From Nanobdellati archaeon (GTDB taxonomy: Archaea > B1Sed10-29 > JAGVWA01): a stretch of DNA of 36,880 bases. Both the position numbers and the translations under genes were made by a program. The notes beneath the pieces were generated by a model, which searched no databases, had not been told where the DNA came from, and saw only the letters and a list, made by a program, of their open reading frames with translations. The stretch spans positions 1 to 36,880 of the forward strand of contig JAGVWA010000020.1 in the NCBI GenBank assembly GCA_018304505.1, written 5' to 3'. Positions 1-8,384 of this stretch are shown here, piece by piece (position 1 is the stretch's first letter; every line of letters begins with the position of its first letter).

Positions 1-309
1 TCCTGTCGGCACGTGCGCACCGGTGGTTTTCTTTTGCGGCTTGCTTATAAAGTTCTCAAGAGCTTCAATGTCCGCCTTTGGAATCTTTTTGCTGCTGCTG
101 TTTTTTTCCTCGATGTCTTTTAGTGTTTCCGTAAGGCCAGTGAGTTTTTCGATTTCCATGGGGTCCTGTTCCTGTGATTTTGCCATGCCTACAGAGATCT
201 GCAGGCTGTTCGTCATGACCTTGATCTGCTCCTTGTCAGCTTCCTTTGCAACCTTGACAAGTTGTTCGATCTTGTTTTCAAGTTCGGTTCGTGCGTCGTT
301 TTCAGGCAT
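1..309 (-). CDS. Charged coiled-coil protein, N-terminal part (runs off window)
   Basis: Reading leftward from an ATG at 309, the frame stays open for 103 codons to the window edge, so the C-terminus is missing. The protein starts MPENDARTELENKIEQL and is rich in Glu, Lys and Asp with regularly spaced Leu/Ile/Val, as in a soluble helical or coiled-coil protein; no membrane segment or catalytic motif is visible. A TATA-like stretch on the minus strand at 344-352 lies suitably upstream. It diverges from the pilin-like gene at 440. I do not recognise the family. The rightward open frame over the same bases is Ser/Phe-rich and looks like its shadow. Confidence 0.65.
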   Translation of the reverse strand, partial: MPENDARTELENKIEQLVKVAKEADKEQIKVMTNSLQISVGMAKSQEQDPMEIEKLTGLTETLKDIEEKNSSSKKIPKADIEALENFISKPQKKTTGAHVPTG

Positions 310-410
310 TTCATCACGTATGGATAGTATTACTATTGTCTCCTTTTTTATACTATGCTGAAAGCGTTTCACTGTAGCTCCGTCGGCTTCAGTATGGTGT
401 ATTCTATAGT

Positions 411-418
411 TTTATATA
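411..418 (+). promoter_or_regulatory. TATA box for the pilin-like/adhesin pair
   Basis: The sequence TTTATATA starts 29 nt before the ATG at 440. Archaeal transcription begins about 25 nt downstream of the TATA box, so the transcript should start at or next to the start codon (leaderless). Confidence 0.6.
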
Positions 419-439
419 GTTTGATGGGGTTTTTATGGC

Positions 440-1573
440 ATGGGAATTCGTGGGCAGGTGGCTGCGGAATACGTTCTCTTAGTCGGCCTGCTGTTGCTTT
501 TAATCACGCCGTTCCTGTACTTCGGTTTCCAGAGTTCTGGCCAGCAAAGCAGGCTGCTGCAGGCCGAAAAACTCGTTTCGGATCTGGCGCAGGCTGCTGA
601 TTACGTGTATTCGCAGGGGGCCGGTTCCAGGGTGACGGTTTCTGGCATTATTCCTGGCGGTGTGACTTTTGAGGACTCGTATATTGGTAAGCCGCCCAAC
701 GCTACTGGCAACATTACCTCGAAGATCATTAATCTCGTGTTGCAGATAAACGGAATTGATCATGATGTTTGGAAGGAAACTGGTGCGGAGTTGTGTATTA
801 GCAGTCAGTGGCCTAGCGATTTTGGCGGCGCCTTTACAGGACCGGTTTTGTTTACGATAGAGGTTGAGGATGAGGGTTGCGTTTCAATTCTTCCGTTCGA
901 CGTGGGCTTCTTTGCAGAGCCACCAGTCATTGTTACTGATTGTATTACAGTGGGCGCGTCAGCGGGTTTCGTGATTACCCTAACCAATAATGATGAGGCA
1001 AACCCGGTAACGATAAGCGTTTCCGGTAGCGGCGCAGGCAGCAGCTTCATGTCGTTCAACAACACGAACGTGACGATTCCGGCAGACGGCACGGAAAAAA
1101 TACTTATGACGATAACGATTCCCACGGGGACATCGTTGGGTGTGCACTTTGGAAGCGTGGTTTTCCAGAGCAACGACACGGTTCAGGAAGTGCCGGTTGA
1201 CATCCTTGTTTGCGGCACGACTGATGGAAACCAGACAACAGAAGAGTGCTGTAATGCAACGTTGCTGAATTACACGATAGGAACGTTCGAGGATGAGGCT
1301 TGCTCTATTGCAGAAACAGTTTTTTACAAGCCAAGGACGACGGTTTTCAGCAGCACAGGTTGGCTTCCAGCTTCTAATCTGACCCTGGATTTAGATCACT
1401 CGAATACGAGCTCGGCAATTGGTTTCCCGGTCATTATCGCGGCAAATTCCACTGGTGGATTTAGTTACACATGGAATCCTGCCTTGCAGCCTGCCGATAA
1501 TTACTCAGTTTCGGTGACTGATGGCAACATCACAAGGTCAAATAATTTGGTGGTTAATGCATGTCCAACATAG
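440..1573 (+). CDS. Pilin-like secreted protein with Ig-like domain
   Basis: A 377-residue protein beginning MGIRGQVAAEYVLLVG, a typical archaeal class III (archaellin/type IV pilin-like) signal: a short basic start, then G/Q-x-x-x-E-Y and a hydrophobic helix to about residue 30. A prepilin peptidase would be expected to cut just before the hydrophobic stretch. The rest is extracellular in character: Thr/Asn/Ser-rich, many N-x-S/T sequons, and an Ig-like/CARDB-like beta-sandwich around residues 155-260 (DCITVGASAGF to VDILVCG), then a Cys-containing second domain (ECCNATLLNY). It is much longer than a standard pilin (about 150), so it may be a tip or adhesive minor pilin. The ATG at 440 fits the TATA box at 411. 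Its last 13 bases overlap the adhesin gene, so the two are probably co-translated. Confidence 0.75.
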   Translation: MGIRGQVAAEYVLLVGLLLLLITPFLYFGFQSSGQQSRLLQAEKLVSDLAQAADYVYSQGAGSRVTVSGIIPGGVTFEDSYIGKPPNATGNITSKIINLVLQINGIDHDVWKETGAELCISSQWPSDFGGAFTGPVLFTIEVEDEGCVSILPFDVGFFAEPPVIVTDCITVGASAGFVITLTNNDEANPVTISVSGSGAGSSFMSFNNTNVTIPADGTEKILMTITIPTGTSLGVHFGSVVFQSNDTVQEVPVDILVCGTTDGNQTTEECCNATLLNYTIGTFEDEACSIAETVFYKPRTTVFSSTGWLPASNLTLDLDHSNTSSAIGFPVIIAANSTGGFSYTWNPALQPADNYSVSVTDGNITRSNNLVVNACPT

Positions 1574-4500
1574 CTCGAAGTTTGATGGTTGCCATGTTAG
1601 TGGTCTTGCTTATGTTTACAGGTATTGCTACTGACGCGACGATGTCTTACTATGACAGCGGTTCATCGTCAAGCCCAAAAATTCGACATTGGGATGAAGT
1701 GTCATGGTCAAGCGTGAGTAGTGCCGTGAGTACCGGGAACAACGATAACTTTCATGTTTTGAAAGCTTCACCTGTAAAGGATGAATTCATCCTCGCAGTT
1801 TCTGATTCTAGTAAGGATGTTAATGTGCAGGTGTACAACGGCTCTTCATGGGGAAATTTGGTTGAAGTGAGTATAGGCATCAATGATGCGGAGCAGCGTG
1901 GTTTTGATGTTGCTTATGAGTCGTTGTCTGGGGATGCGGTTATTGCTTATGGTGATGATCCCACGGATGGGATGTATTATCGTGTGTGGAATGGTTCTTC
2001 GTGGTCTTCGCAGGCGACGGTTTTTACGCACCCTAGTTCGGAGCCCGAGTGGGTTTCTTCGGCTTCGAATCCTTTTAGTGATGAGATTGTTGTTGTGTCG
2101 TTGCATCAGAATGGTGATGCGTATGCTGTGGTTTGGAATGGGAGTGCGTGGGGGGGTGAGTTTGAAATTTCTCCTAAGATTACGGATATTGATTCTACGT
2201 CGCCAGATGTTATGCCAATGGACGTGATTTATGAACAGCAGTCGGGCAGGGCTGTTGTGGTGTATGCAGAGGCTGTTACCACGCCACGTTACAGGATTTG
2301 GAATGGTTCTTCATGGAGTGCCGCGTCGAGCTTGAATTCTGTTGGATCTAGCGACGTGAAATTCATAAGGTTGGCCACAGACCCGAGCTCTAACACGATT
2401 TTGATGGGCAGCCTCGACGGTGGCAGCGATTTGAATGTGCAGGTATGGAATGGTAGCTCCTGGGGGACGAACACTGAATTGGATGACAGCATTGAAGGGA
2501 GCGTCGAAATGCACTTCGATGTTGCTTTTGAATCGCTATCTGGAAAGGGAATGGTATTGTTTGGCGACTTAGATCAGAATACCGCCGAGTATTATACATG
2601 GACTAGTGGTGGCGGTTGGAGTGCTTCGGCCCTTGCAGCAAGTGGAAATGATGACCCCCAGGTAGTCGAGTTAGAGGCCGACCCGAACAGCAACGAAATT
2701 TTTGGAATGATCGTTGACGTGCTCCTTGACGTGTCTGTTCAGAGGTGGACTGGTTCTGCATGGGTTGATTTCCAGGCAGTGGAACTTGGATCCAAGGCCA
2801 ATATGCACCCATTCGACATTGAATTCAAGCGTTATGTGCCGTCTGTTGCCAACGCTGTCACATTTGTTGACCCAACGCCTGCTAACGGATCTACAGTTAT
2901 CGTTGACAACGTTTTCATTAACGTTACGACGAACTTCGCCGGTTCAACAGGTTTGTTAGAGTGGAACGGCGTTAATGAATCAATGACTGTTGGCAACGCG
3001 ACAAATTTCTATAAAAGCAAAACTGGCCTTGCTAATGGTGTTTACACTTACCGTGTTTATGTGAACCATACAAATGGAACGTTCTATGTGTCTGAAACGC
3101 GAACTGTAGAAATCAGCGTGCTTGTGGTGTTTAATGGTACGGCGATGATGTCTTATTATGATGCTGGGCTCTTAGCGTTTCCGCAGATCCGCAGGTATAA
3201 TGGAAGTTCCTGGGGTGCTGCGGATAGTGCATTTGATACCGGCGGCAATGACAAGTTCCACGTGCTGGAATCTGCAACGACACGAAATGAGTTTGCTTTG
3301 GCTGTACAGGATGGAAGTGCTGATGTTAATGTGCAGATCTTTGATGGCGTTTCATGGGGTAACCTGTTGGAAGTTACTACAGCAGTAGATGAAACTGGCC
3401 AGAGGGGATTTGACATGGCCTATGAAACACTATCTGGAGACTTAATTATAGCTTACGGCAGCAATAACGACAACGAAGTCAGGTACAGGGTCTGGAACGG
3501 CAGCACATGGACTAGCGAGGCCTTTGCCATCAAGAATTCTAGCGCTACAACCGAGGCACAGTGGATAAGGCTTGTACCAAGTCCGTTAACAGATGAGGTC
3601 ATCCTAGTTGCAGGTCATGAAGATGGCGACGGCTTTGTCCAGGTCTGGAATGGAAATTCGTGGACAAACAACATTGAAATTTCAGCAAATCTTGAAGGCC
3701 TAGAAGGAACGGACACTGACACAATGGCCTTTGATGCAATTTATGAACAGCAATCGGGTCGCGGGGTAGTTGTTTACGCAGAGGATGGGTCAAGCAGTCC
3801 GAAATACAGGACATGGAATGGTTCATCTTGGTCTTCTGAGTTGAGCTTGAACAGCGTTGGTAGTAGTGATATGCGCTGGATTCGTTTGGCTGCAGACCCT
3901 GGCTCGGACAGAATCATTATGGCGAGTGTCGATTCCAGCAGCGATTTGAATGTGCAGGTTTGGAGTGGGTCTTCTTGGGGAAGCAACACTGAGCTTGATG
4001 GAAGCATTGAAAGTTATACAACAAGGACGTTTGACGTCGCTTTCGAGACGAGCAGTGGCACTGGCTTGCTGTTGTTCGGCGACTCGGATCAGGATAGGGC
4101 AGAGTACTATACATGGACTAATACTAGCGGATGGAGCACATCCGCACTTGCAGCCGCTGGCACCACTGATCCAAAAATGGTCCGCTTGGTTTCGAGCCCT
4201 GCTAGTGATGAAATGTTTGGAATGATCATTGACGATGGCAGTGACGTTAGTGTGCAAAGGTGGACGGGCTCTGCATGGACTGATTTTTTAGAGGTCGAAA
4301 CAGGCTCGATAGCCCTCAATTTCCCATTCGCAATCGTTTATGGCAAGGCGAATGTGACTCCACCAGCTGTTGGAAACCAGGTTACGTTCGTTGCGCCAAC
4401 CCCTGCAAGCGGCGCGGACTTGAATGCAACATCGTTAGTAATAAACGTCACGACAAACTTCAACGGCTCTACGGGAATTCTTGACTGGAACGGAACAAAT

Positions 4501-5940
4501 CAGACGATGGTCAATGCTAGTGCTACGAATTACTATCAGAACAAAACTGGCCTTGCTAATGGTCTTTACACTTACCGTGTTTATGTGAACCACACAAATG
4601 GAACGTTCTATGTAACAGAGGCACGCAACGTCACGATAAACTTCACGTTTGACTATAATCCTGGTTCCCTGACGGTCTCGCAGAAAAATCTGACAAATTG
4701 CCCAACCAGGATATGTATTAAGATCACGAAGAGCAAGCCCAGTACGTACAGCAAGATCCTACTCGATCCTGGGAACGTGACGCAGCTGCAGAACCTGAGC
4801 ATTTCAGAGGACGAGCACATCGAGTATTATAACTTGACGACGACTGACTTGACGGGAAACTGGACAGTCCAGGTTTCGGAACTGTTCTGTCGGCTAGACC
4901 TTGAATTCAACTTAACTGTGCTTGATCAACCCGTCAACGAAACCGGCGACGGAGAACCGCCGGATGACGATGATTGTACAATATTCGCTATTGATGACGA
5001 TCAGGATGAGTTGCAGGTCATCGACCTGTTCGGGTCGCTGAACATCACGATTATTGGTGAAACTAGAACGAGCAGTGGGAAATTGATTGACGAGATCGAG
5101 TCACTAGAAATGATTGGCGAAGATCTCTACGGCGCAACAGACATTGGAGGTAAGAATTCAAGGTTCTACAAAATCAACCCCAAAACAGCACAGACAACCC
5201 TCATCGGCGATACTGGGTATGAGGACATTGAAGGCCTTGCATATGATGAAATCAATGGCATAATGTATGCAATTAGCGGCGCCACAGATCAACTTTTAAC
5301 AATAAACATAACCACCGGCGCTGCTACCGCGATCGCTAACATAAGCCTGAACGTGAAAATCGAAGGCCTGGCTTACGACGCAACAGAGAATGTGTTGTAT
5401 GCGGCTGACGACTCGACGAATAAGTTGTTAAAGATCAATATAAGCACTGGCATTGCAACAGATTTGGGGCTTATCCAACTTGATGGTGAAACGTTGACGC
5501 ACATTGAGGCGCTCGAAATTCTACCCTCCAGCATGTTGATCGGAGCAAACGACAAGACCGGAGTAATAGTGTCGATAAGCAAAACCAACGCCGTAGCAAC
5601 GAGACTGACGCCCGACAACACACACCCGGATTATGAGGGCATGGTGTGCTCACTAACGGTGTCTCTTGACGACATCTGCGTTGACAGGGACAACGATGAC
5701 ATTTGCGACAACATTGACGCGTGTGTTGATGAAGACGATGACGGTGAATGCGACGATGTCGACATGTGCATCGACGATGACGACGATGATGACTGTGATG
5801 ACGTTGACGACATATGCATAGATAGGGACCATGATGAAGATTGTGATGACGTTGACGCTTGCGTTGATGAAAACGATGACGGCAAATGCGACCTTGGGGT
5901 GTGTGATGACGATGACAATAATGATTTCTGCGATGGCTAG
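1561..5940 (+). CDS. Giant secreted adhesin-like repeat protein
   Basis: A 1,459-residue protein with an N-terminal signal helix (residues about 5-25). Residues 28-529 and about 530-1028 are two copies of one module: repeated strands with the motif WNGSSW spaced like beta-propeller blades, followed by an Ig/Fn3-like unit (starting near residues 433 and 941; TPANGST, GLANGVYTYRVYVNHTNGTF). A different propeller-like region follows from about residue 1139 (EGLAYD repeats). The last 90 residues are Asp-rich repeats (D-x-D-x-D-D-x-C-D), like thrombospondin type 3/dockerin calcium-binding loops. No C-terminal membrane anchor or sorting signal is seen. The ATG overlaps the end of the pilin-like gene. 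Inference: a surface or pilus-associated, calcium-stabilised adhesin. Codons at about 1900-2330 are strikingly T/G-rich compared with the second copy. Confidence 0.8.
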   Translation: MSNIARSLMVAMLVVLLMFTGIATDATMSYYDSGSSSSPKIRHWDEVSWSSVSSAVSTGNNDNFHVLKASPVKDEFILAVSDSSKDVNVQVYNGSSWGNLVEVSIGINDAEQRGFDVAYESLSGDAVIAYGDDPTDGMYYRVWNGSSWSSQATVFTHPSSEPEWVSSASNPFSDEIVVVSLHQNGDAYAVVWNGSAWGGEFEISPKITDIDSTSPDVMPMDVIYEQQSGRAVVVYAEAVTTPRYRIWNGSSWSAASSLNSVGSSDVKFIRLATDPSSNTILMGSLDGGSDLNVQVWNGSSWGTNTELDDSIEGSVEMHFDVAFESLSGKGMVLFGDLDQNTAEYYTWTSGGGWSASALAASGNDDPQVVELEADPNSNEIFGMIVDVLLDVSVQRWTGSAWVDFQAVELGSKANMHPFDIEFKRYVPSVANAVTFVDPTPANGSTVIVDNVFINVTTNFAGSTGLLEWNGVNESMTVGNATNFYKSKTGLANGVYTYRVYVNHTNGTFYVSETRTVEISVLVVFNGTAMMSYYDAGLLAFPQIRRYNGSSWGAADSAFDTGGNDKFHVLESATTRNEFALAVQDGSADVNVQIFDGVSWGNLLEVTTAVDETGQRGFDMAYETLSGDLIIAYGSNNDNEVRYRVWNGSTWTSEAFAIKNSSATTEAQWIRLVPSPLTDEVILVAGHEDGDGFVQVWNGNSWTNNIEISANLEGLEGTDTDTMAFDAIYEQQSGRGVVVYAEDGSSSPKYRTWNGSSWSSELSLNSVGSSDMRWIRLAADPGSDRIIMASVDSSSDLNVQVWSGSSWGSNTELDGSIESYTTRTFDVAFETSSGTGLLLFGDSDQDRAEYYTWTNTSGWSTSALAAAGTTDPKMVRLVSSPASDEMFGMIIDDGSDVSVQRWTGSAWTDFLEVETGSIALNFPFAIVYGKANVTPPAVGNQVTFVAPTPASGADLNATSLVINVTTNFNGSTGILDWNGTNQTMVNASATNYYQNKTGLANGLYTYRVYVNHTNGTFYVTEARNVTINFTFDYNPGSLTVSQKNLTNCPTRICIKITKSKPSTYSKILLDPGNVTQLQNLSISEDEHIEYYNLTTTDLTGNWTVQVSELFCRLDLEFNLTVLDQPVNETGDGEPPDDDDCTIFAIDDDQDELQVIDLFGSLNITIIGETRTSSGKLIDEIESLEMIGEDLYGATDIGGKNSRFYKINPKTAQTTLIGDTGYEDIEGLAYDEINGIMYAISGATDQLLTINITTGAATAIANISLNVKIEGLAYDATENVLYAADDSTNKLLKINISTGIATDLGLIQLDGETLTHIEALEILPSSMLIGANDKTGVIVSISKTNAVATRLTPDNTHPDYEGMVCSLTVSLDDICVDRDNDDICDNIDACVDEDDDGECDDVDMCIDDDDDDDCDDVDDICIDRDHDEDCDDVDACVDENDDGKCDLGVCDDDDNNDFCDG
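3018..3089 (+). repeat. 72-bp direct repeat inside adhesin gene, copy 1
   Basis: These 72 bases match 4542-4613 with only two differences, although the surrounding modules have diverged far more. They encode the TGLANG to NHTNGTFYV part of the Ig-like unit. Confidence 0.85.
4542..4613 (+). repeat. 72-bp direct repeat inside adhesin gene, copy 2
   Basis: Second copy of the 72-bp segment at 3018-3089. The near identity against a diverged background suggests gene conversion or strong constraint. Confidence 0.85.
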
Positions 5941-5967
5941 CGGGTATTAATGAATTTCTAAAGCATG

Positions 5968-5975
5968 TTTAAATA
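5968..5975 (+). promoter_or_regulatory. TATA box of the pilus operon
   Basis: TTTAAATA lies 30 nt before the ATG at 5998, the same spacing as upstream of the genes at 440 and 13847, so a leaderless transcript is expected. No other clear TATA box occurs before 12577, because the genes in between overlap or nearly abut. Confidence 0.55.
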
Positions 5976-5997
5976 GCTTCTCTGATTCTTTTACAAC

Positions 5998-6408
5998 ATG
6001 TCGGTTTCGCGCGGCCAGGCCTCATTTGAGTTCCTTGGGGCGTTCACAGTATTCTTTGTCTTAGTGTTGATTTTCATCGGCCTGTTTTTTTCGCGGGCAG
6101 GCGACGTCGTTGAACTAAATTCCCTTTCGAGGACGGTCCAGTTCGCCGATGATATTTCGAACAAGATCAACATCATCAGCGTTGAGGGCCATGGTGCCGC
6201 TATTGAATTCGATCTCGACGAGCAATTGTACGGCGAAAACTACACACTGGAATTGAATACCACAAACCGCGTCCTCGAGGTCATTACGGAAGACGAGACT
6301 GAGTACGCAACAGCATATCTGATTACGGACAACGTTGAAGTGATTTCATGGAACTATGGCGGCACCCAAGTTATTGAAAACGTGAACGGCAAGGTGATTG
6401 TGAAGTGA
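5998..6408 (+). CDS. Pilin-like protein (class III signal)
   Basis: 136 residues beginning MSVSRGQASFEFLGAFTVFF: a positively charged R-G-Q-x-S-x-E-F signal followed by a hydrophobic helix of about 20 residues, then a small beta-rich ectodomain with no cysteines. This is the size of a minor pilin. It is the first gene of a run whose coding regions overlap by a few bases (the next gene starts at GTG 6405, a 4-bp GTGA overlap), placing it in the pilus operon with the ATPase and platform proteins. Cleavage by the A24 peptidase at 26934 is likely. The exact role (major, minor or initiating subunit) cannot be read from sequence. Confidence 0.75.
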   Translation: MSVSRGQASFEFLGAFTVFFVLVLIFIGLFFSRAGDVVELNSLSRTVQFADDISNKINIISVEGHGAAIEFDLDEQLYGENYTLELNTTNRVLEVITEDETEYATAYLITDNVEVISWNYGGTQVIENVNGKVIVK

Positions 6409-6857
6409 ATCTAAAACAAAGATCAAAAGGACAACTGTTCCTTGCCGACGTGTCCCTGGCTGTTCTGGTGTTTGCCCTGATGCTCCTTGTAGCGTTCTTC
6501 CTGTTCAATTCCTTGATGGCGCGTACCGGCAACACCGTGGCGTACACGAAGCTCGAAAAAAAAGCAGAGTTTGTTACTGACGCAGTTTACAACAGCATCT
6601 CTGACAACGCGGTGTTCGACAACACGTCAACGTTCAATTTCTTCCAGCAAAACCAGACGCAGGTAGACGCGCTGTTCGACATCAGCCACAATTTCACGAT
6701 CAAGCTAACTGATTCTGCTGGCGCGGTGTTGCTGCTGAACAACGCGAGCATGTCTGTCGGGCAGGATCCAGCTAGGGACGTCAGGAACATCGTTACTGCC
6801 AGGCGCATTGGTTTACTCAATGGCACAGCTGCAAAGGTGGTGATGAAGATATGGTAG
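6405..6857 (+). CDS. Pilin-like membrane-anchored protein
   Basis: 150 residues: MNLKQRSKGQLFLADVSLAV then a hydrophobic helix to about residue 32 and an extracellular-type Asn/Thr-rich domain. The K-G-Q-x-F-x-x-D pattern is a divergent class III signal (Asp in place of the usual Glu five positions into the mature protein). The GTG start is chosen because it overlaps the previous stop as GTGA and there is no good in-frame ATG before the helix. It overlaps the next gene by 7 bp. Probably a minor pilin or pseudopilin of the operon. Confidence 0.7.
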   Translation: MNLKQRSKGQLFLADVSLAVLVFALMLLVAFFLFNSLMARTGNTVAYTKLEKKAEFVTDAVYNSISDNAVFDNTSTFNFFQQNQTQVDALFDISHNFTIKLTDSAGAVLLLNNASMSVGQDPARDVRNIVTARRIGLLNGTAAKVVMKIW

Positions 6858-7306
6858 ACGGGCGAGGCAGCACAGGGAGGGGCTTTGTCTTTTCGTTTGA
6901 TGCGGTTGTTGGTTTAGTGTTCATGATACTCTTTGGGAGCTTTATTATATCCTATCTTGACCAGTCAGACTTTTCCCAATACAGGCTGTACGAGAGGTAT
7001 GCAGCTGCAGATAGCGGTTTGACCGCCATCATCGCATCGGGATCTGTGCAGACTGCTGTCAATGAATCAATACAAGTTGGGTCGCAAACAGCTGGGGCGA
7101 CCTTGCGTGGTGTAATGGGCCTGCTCGAAGGCGGGGCTAGGTATCAATTGCAAATCGAGGTATTCAACTCAACAGCCAAGTACGTTGACATTTCAGAAAG
7201 CACGCCACGCGGAAGGATACCAACGACGCGTGACACGGTTTTGGTTTCAAGAAAGGTATTCAGTTATGGGGGAGATTATGGAATCGCAACGCTCAGGACA
7301 TGGTGA
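6851..7306 (+). CDS. Pilin-like membrane-anchored protein
   Basis: 151 residues: MVDGRGSTGRGFVFSFDAVVGLVF, again a basic/Gly start, an acidic residue at the usual +5 region (FDAVV) and a transmembrane helix to about residue 36. The remainder is a small soluble domain ending IATLRTW. Together with its neighbours it forms a set of pilin-like proteins in overlapping reading frames. Function inferred from the signal type and operon only. Confidence 0.65.
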   Translation: MVDGRGSTGRGFVFSFDAVVGLVFMILFGSFIISYLDQSDFSQYRLYERYAAADSGLTAIIASGSVQTAVNESIQVGSQTAGATLRGVMGLLEGGARYQLQIEVFNSTAKYVDISESTPRGRIPTTRDTVLVSRKVFSYGGDYGIATLRTW

Positions 7307-7313
7307 TGGCGCA

Positions 7314-8384
7314 ATGATAAACGGAGGCAAGGGCTTCATTTTCACGTTGGCAGCAACCGCGGCATTCATTATGATTTTAGCAGCCATGGTGTTCTTCATT
7401 ATCAACCAGGCGCAGAAGAGCCCCCTGCTCATTAATGTCAAGCAGAACATGGGCCTTCAGGATTCTGTTTTCAAGCTTTTGAATGACAAGCTCATGTTAA
7501 ATCATTCACGGACAAGCAACACCTATATGATTACAGAGGCGTATGCCCCGACCAAGCAGTCGTCGTTGGCAACAAAGGTGGCGTCGATAGCCGCGATTGC
7601 AAATACCACAGCATTCCGGTCTGGCCTGAACTTCTCGTTCAACAACCAGGGCTTCTCGCTGCTGAACCTGAGGTCAAAGGGTTTCTCCTATTACTGGTTG
7701 TCCAACACGGATCTGCTGATTGAGGCGAACTCAAGCCATGAAAACTTCACAGCGTTGAATTTGTCTTTCTCCACAACCGCGAACTCAAACAACATAACCA
7801 ACAACTGCTCAGGCAGCGGTAATGTAACAATCACCGTGGCTTCAAATAATCAACAAGCGTCAGCGACACCAACAGGGAGCTGTACGATAACCATCAATTA
7901 CCCAAGTAATTCGATTGCCGTGAACTACATCAGCGACAATTCCTGGAACGTGTCGTTCGCTGGCATGCCAGACAACGCAGTAATCACGGCTAACATTTCA
8001 GTAAGCCCAGGCACGAATTTCGCAGACTTCAGCAGCATAATTTACAGGGCAACGCTGACGACATCCAACCCTGGAGTTACGGAACCAACATACCCTGGCA
8101 CAACTGCTGCGATAAAATACTTTGGAAACGTCACTGTGGAAGCCCAGGTATACCAAGTAATCGTTATTGATTATGACAATGATTCGGTGTATGAATCGGC
8201 ATACTTTGACGTGGATCAGGACAACGCCTTTAACAGCAGTGCAGACCTTAAGTTAGTGAGGCGGGGCGTAGCAATATATTTAAACAACAGGGTCCTTCTA
8301 GTGGACAGTGGCACTGCGGAAATCACCTTACTGAGTAAGCTTGGCGTTTTCGCAAAACGAGGGGAAGTTACAGTGATTCGATGA
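7314..8384 (+). CDS. Large pilin-like surface protein
   Basis: I start this gene at ATG 7314 (MINGGKGFIFTLAATAAF), giving 356 residues. The frame is open back to 7185, but that longer start would lie deep inside the previous gene and place 43 charged residues before the signal. The N-terminal helix ends near residue 30. The long Asn/Ser/Thr-rich ectodomain resembles a secreted beta protein, and a D-x-D-x-D stretch near residue 290 (DYDNDSVYESAYFDVDQDN) could bind calcium. It lies 8 nt after the previous gene and overlaps the next by 4 bp (ATGA). Probably a longer pilus subunit or tip protein. Confidence 0.7.
   Translation: MINGGKGFIFTLAATAAFIMILAAMVFFIINQAQKSPLLINVKQNMGLQDSVFKLLNDKLMLNHSRTSNTYMITEAYAPTKQSSLATKVASIAAIANTTAFRSGLNFSFNNQGFSLLNLRSKGFSYYWLSNTDLLIEANSSHENFTALNLSFSTTANSNNITNNCSGSGNVTITVASNNQQASATPTGSCTITINYPSNSIAVNYISDNSWNVSFAGMPDNAVITANISVSPGTNFADFSSIIYRATLTTSNPGVTEPTYPGTTAAIKYFGNVTVEAQVYQVIVIDYDNDSVYESAYFDVDQDNAFNSSADLKLVRRGVAIYLNNRVLLVDSGTAEITLLSKLGVFAKRGEVTVIR

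Noticed and set aside
23-361. Rightward frame of 112 residues at the window start
   Set aside because: Ser/Phe/Leu-rich shadow of the charged leftward protein at 1-309; no promoter spacing or family match.
355-600. Rightward frame overlapping the start of the pilin-like gene
   Set aside because: It covers the TATA box at 411 and has no recognisable protein character, whereas the frame from 440 has a clear class III signal.
1561-5940. Diversity-generating retroelement target in the adhesin
   Set aside because: No reverse transcriptase or template repeat is in the window, and the variation seen is not concentrated at adenines.
7185-7313. Longer start for the large pilin-like gene
   Set aside because: It would overlap the previous gene by 122 nt and put 43 charged residues before the signal helix; ATG 7314 fits the operon spacing.
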